Below are positions 63,233 to 64,000 of a stretch of 64,000 nt of DNA, in pieces. Position numbers and translations under genes: made by a program. Numbering within the stretch: the stretch's first letter is position 1; each line of letters starts with the position of its first letter. This DNA is from Tenacibaculum agarivorans (GTDB lineage: Bacteria; Bacteroidota; Bacteroidia; Flavobacteriales; Flavobacteriaceae): NCBI RefSeq assembly GCF_001936575.1, contig NZ_MSMP01000003.1, positions 1-64,000 on the forward strand, written 5' to 3'. The notes under the pieces are model-generated. The model was not told the DNA's origin. It ran no database searches and saw only the letters and a program-made list of their open reading frames with translations.

Positions 63233-64000
63233 ATGAAAATTGTTCATGTAATTGACCAACTAGGTTTAGGAGGAGCAGAAAGGGTATGTGTGAATCTTGT
63301 AAATCTTCTTCATAGAAATGGTAACAAGGTTAAACTAATTGTGTTAAATAATGCAGGTTCTCTTTTTGATTTAATTGATGATGGTGTTGAAGTGATTCGA
63401 CTAGATAAAAAGGCTGGAAAATTCAGAGCTTATAAACAATTCAAGAAATTCGTACAAAACGATGATATAATTCATATTCATATGAGAGCGAATTATAGAT
63501 TTGTAAGAAAAGCTTTTCTTTTTTTTGGAGGTAAAAAACCATTGATTTTACATGATCATTTTGGGAAAATAGAAGTAGATACTAGTATTAAAAAGTTCTA
63601 TACTATTTTTAAACCAAATCTATATATAGGAGTTTCTAACCTTTTAACAAATTGGGCTACTACTAAAATGAAAATGAACAAAAACAAAGTTTTTTTAATG
63701 CATAATTTTGTTCATAAATATCTTCATAAAGAAGATGTAGTTATACCTGAAGAAAAAGAAGGGATTGTTTTAGTTGCAAGTTTAAAAGCGGTAAAAAACC
63801 ACATTTTCGCTGTTCAATTGGCTAAAAGATTGAACTTACCATTAACAATTTACTGTCAAGAAAATAGATCAAGTGAATATTTTAAAAATTTAGAAAAAGA
63901 TATAAAGAAAGAATATGATACAAATAAAGTAAGATTTATTTATAATCATAATAACGTACAGAGTGAGCTGTATAAGTATAATTTTGCTGTTTGTACTTCT
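63233..64000 (+). CDS. Glycosyltransferase family 4/1, N-terminal part (runs off the window)
   Basis: 256 residues to the last base, no stop reached. The start M-K-I-V-H-V-I-D-Q-L-G-L-G-G-A-E-R-V has the glycine-rich loop of GT-B transferases, and V-L-V-A-S-L-K-A-V-K-N-H begins the donor domain. The E-x7-E signature would lie beyond the edge. The start is 2 bases behind the CCA enzyme stop. Confidence 0.85.
   Translation, partial: MKIVHVIDQLGLGGAERVCVNLVNLLHRNGNKVKLIVLNNAGSLFDLIDDGVEVIRLDKKAGKFRAYKQFKKFVQNDDIIHIHMRANYRFVRKAFLFFGGKKPLILHDHFGKIEVDTSIKKFYTIFKPNLYIGVSNLLTNWATTKMKMNKNKVFLMHNFVHKYLHKEDVVIPEEKEGIVLVASLKAVKNHIFAVQLAKRLNLPLTIYCQENRSSEYFKNLEKDIKKEYDTNKVRFIYNHNNVQSELYKYNFAVCTS

Noticed and set aside
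1..64000. tRNA or rRNA genes
   Set aside because: Intergenic stretches were read for cloverleaf features and conserved rRNA segments; none was seen. A dedicated search could still find a small RNA.

Overview
The window is AT-rich bacterial DNA from a member of the Flavobacteriaceae (Bacteroidota), probably a marine genus of the Tenacibaculum/Polaribacter/Lacinutrix kind. This rests on type IX secretion signals (type B and type A sorting domains, PorP/SprF), an outer-membrane receptor with a carboxypeptidase-like N-terminal domain, DUF5606, many short lipoproteins, and promoters of the Bacteroidota form (TTG, 19 bases, TAnnTTTG). No rRNA, tRNA, phage, insertion sequence or CRISPR array is visible. 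Most of the window is housekeeping chromosome with small accessory islands.

Layout. 1-1.7 kb: end of a repetitive secreted adhesin and its PorP/SprF partner. 1.8-5.8 kb: a membrane-bound AraC regulator, an acyltransferase and a serine hydrolase lipoprotein. 5.8-13.4 kb: outer-membrane receptor, a heavy-metal-associated lipoprotein with a decayed tail, an EamA exporter and a catalytic/non-catalytic M16 peptidase pair. 13.6-18 kb: rplU-rpmA, a 24-copy heptanucleotide array, an HD phosphohydrolase, asd and trhO. 18-20.5 kb: yidC and a cupin. 20.5-25.1 kb: the most unusual island, described below. 25.2-32.8 kb: ZIP transporter, methyltransferases, a pentapeptide-like protein, HU, fmt, recQ and a P-loop ATPase. 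32.9-38 kb: DUF493, three periplasmic parvulin/SurA-like proteins and a MoxR ATPase. 38-41 kb: a small lipoprotein and a secreted multidomain endonuclease. 41-49.4 kb: pheT, pyrD, LysE exporter, lon. 49.4-55.6 kb, minus strand: a run from ruvX, def, DUF5606 and mazG to a glycosyltransferase, an SDR and a redoxin. 55.7-64 kb: dapD, five glycosyltransferases, tsaC, a CCA-adding enzyme and a sixth, truncated glycosyltransferase, probably for lipopolysaccharide or another surface glycan.

Best candidate for an undescribed system: 20555-25217 on the minus strand. A trypsin-like protease with an intact H/D/S triad but no export signal, a cysteine-containing protein of unknown family, a TPR sensor histidine kinase and a NarL-type response regulator lie in one line, followed by a small membrane protein. 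Upstream of the protease, the regulator and the membrane protein lies the same 16-base palindrome, TACCTA-NTTG-TAGGTA, each time 22 or 23 bases before a -7-like box, and none of the three promoters has the usual -33 TTG. I read this as an operator through which the regulator activates the three units; it is inference from pattern and spacing.

Other points of interest are the metal-protein gene whose 54-base cysteine repeats have decayed at the 3' end, two REP-like intergenic elements, and a terminator hairpin that ends at a glycosyltransferase start codon and contains a perfect -7 box.
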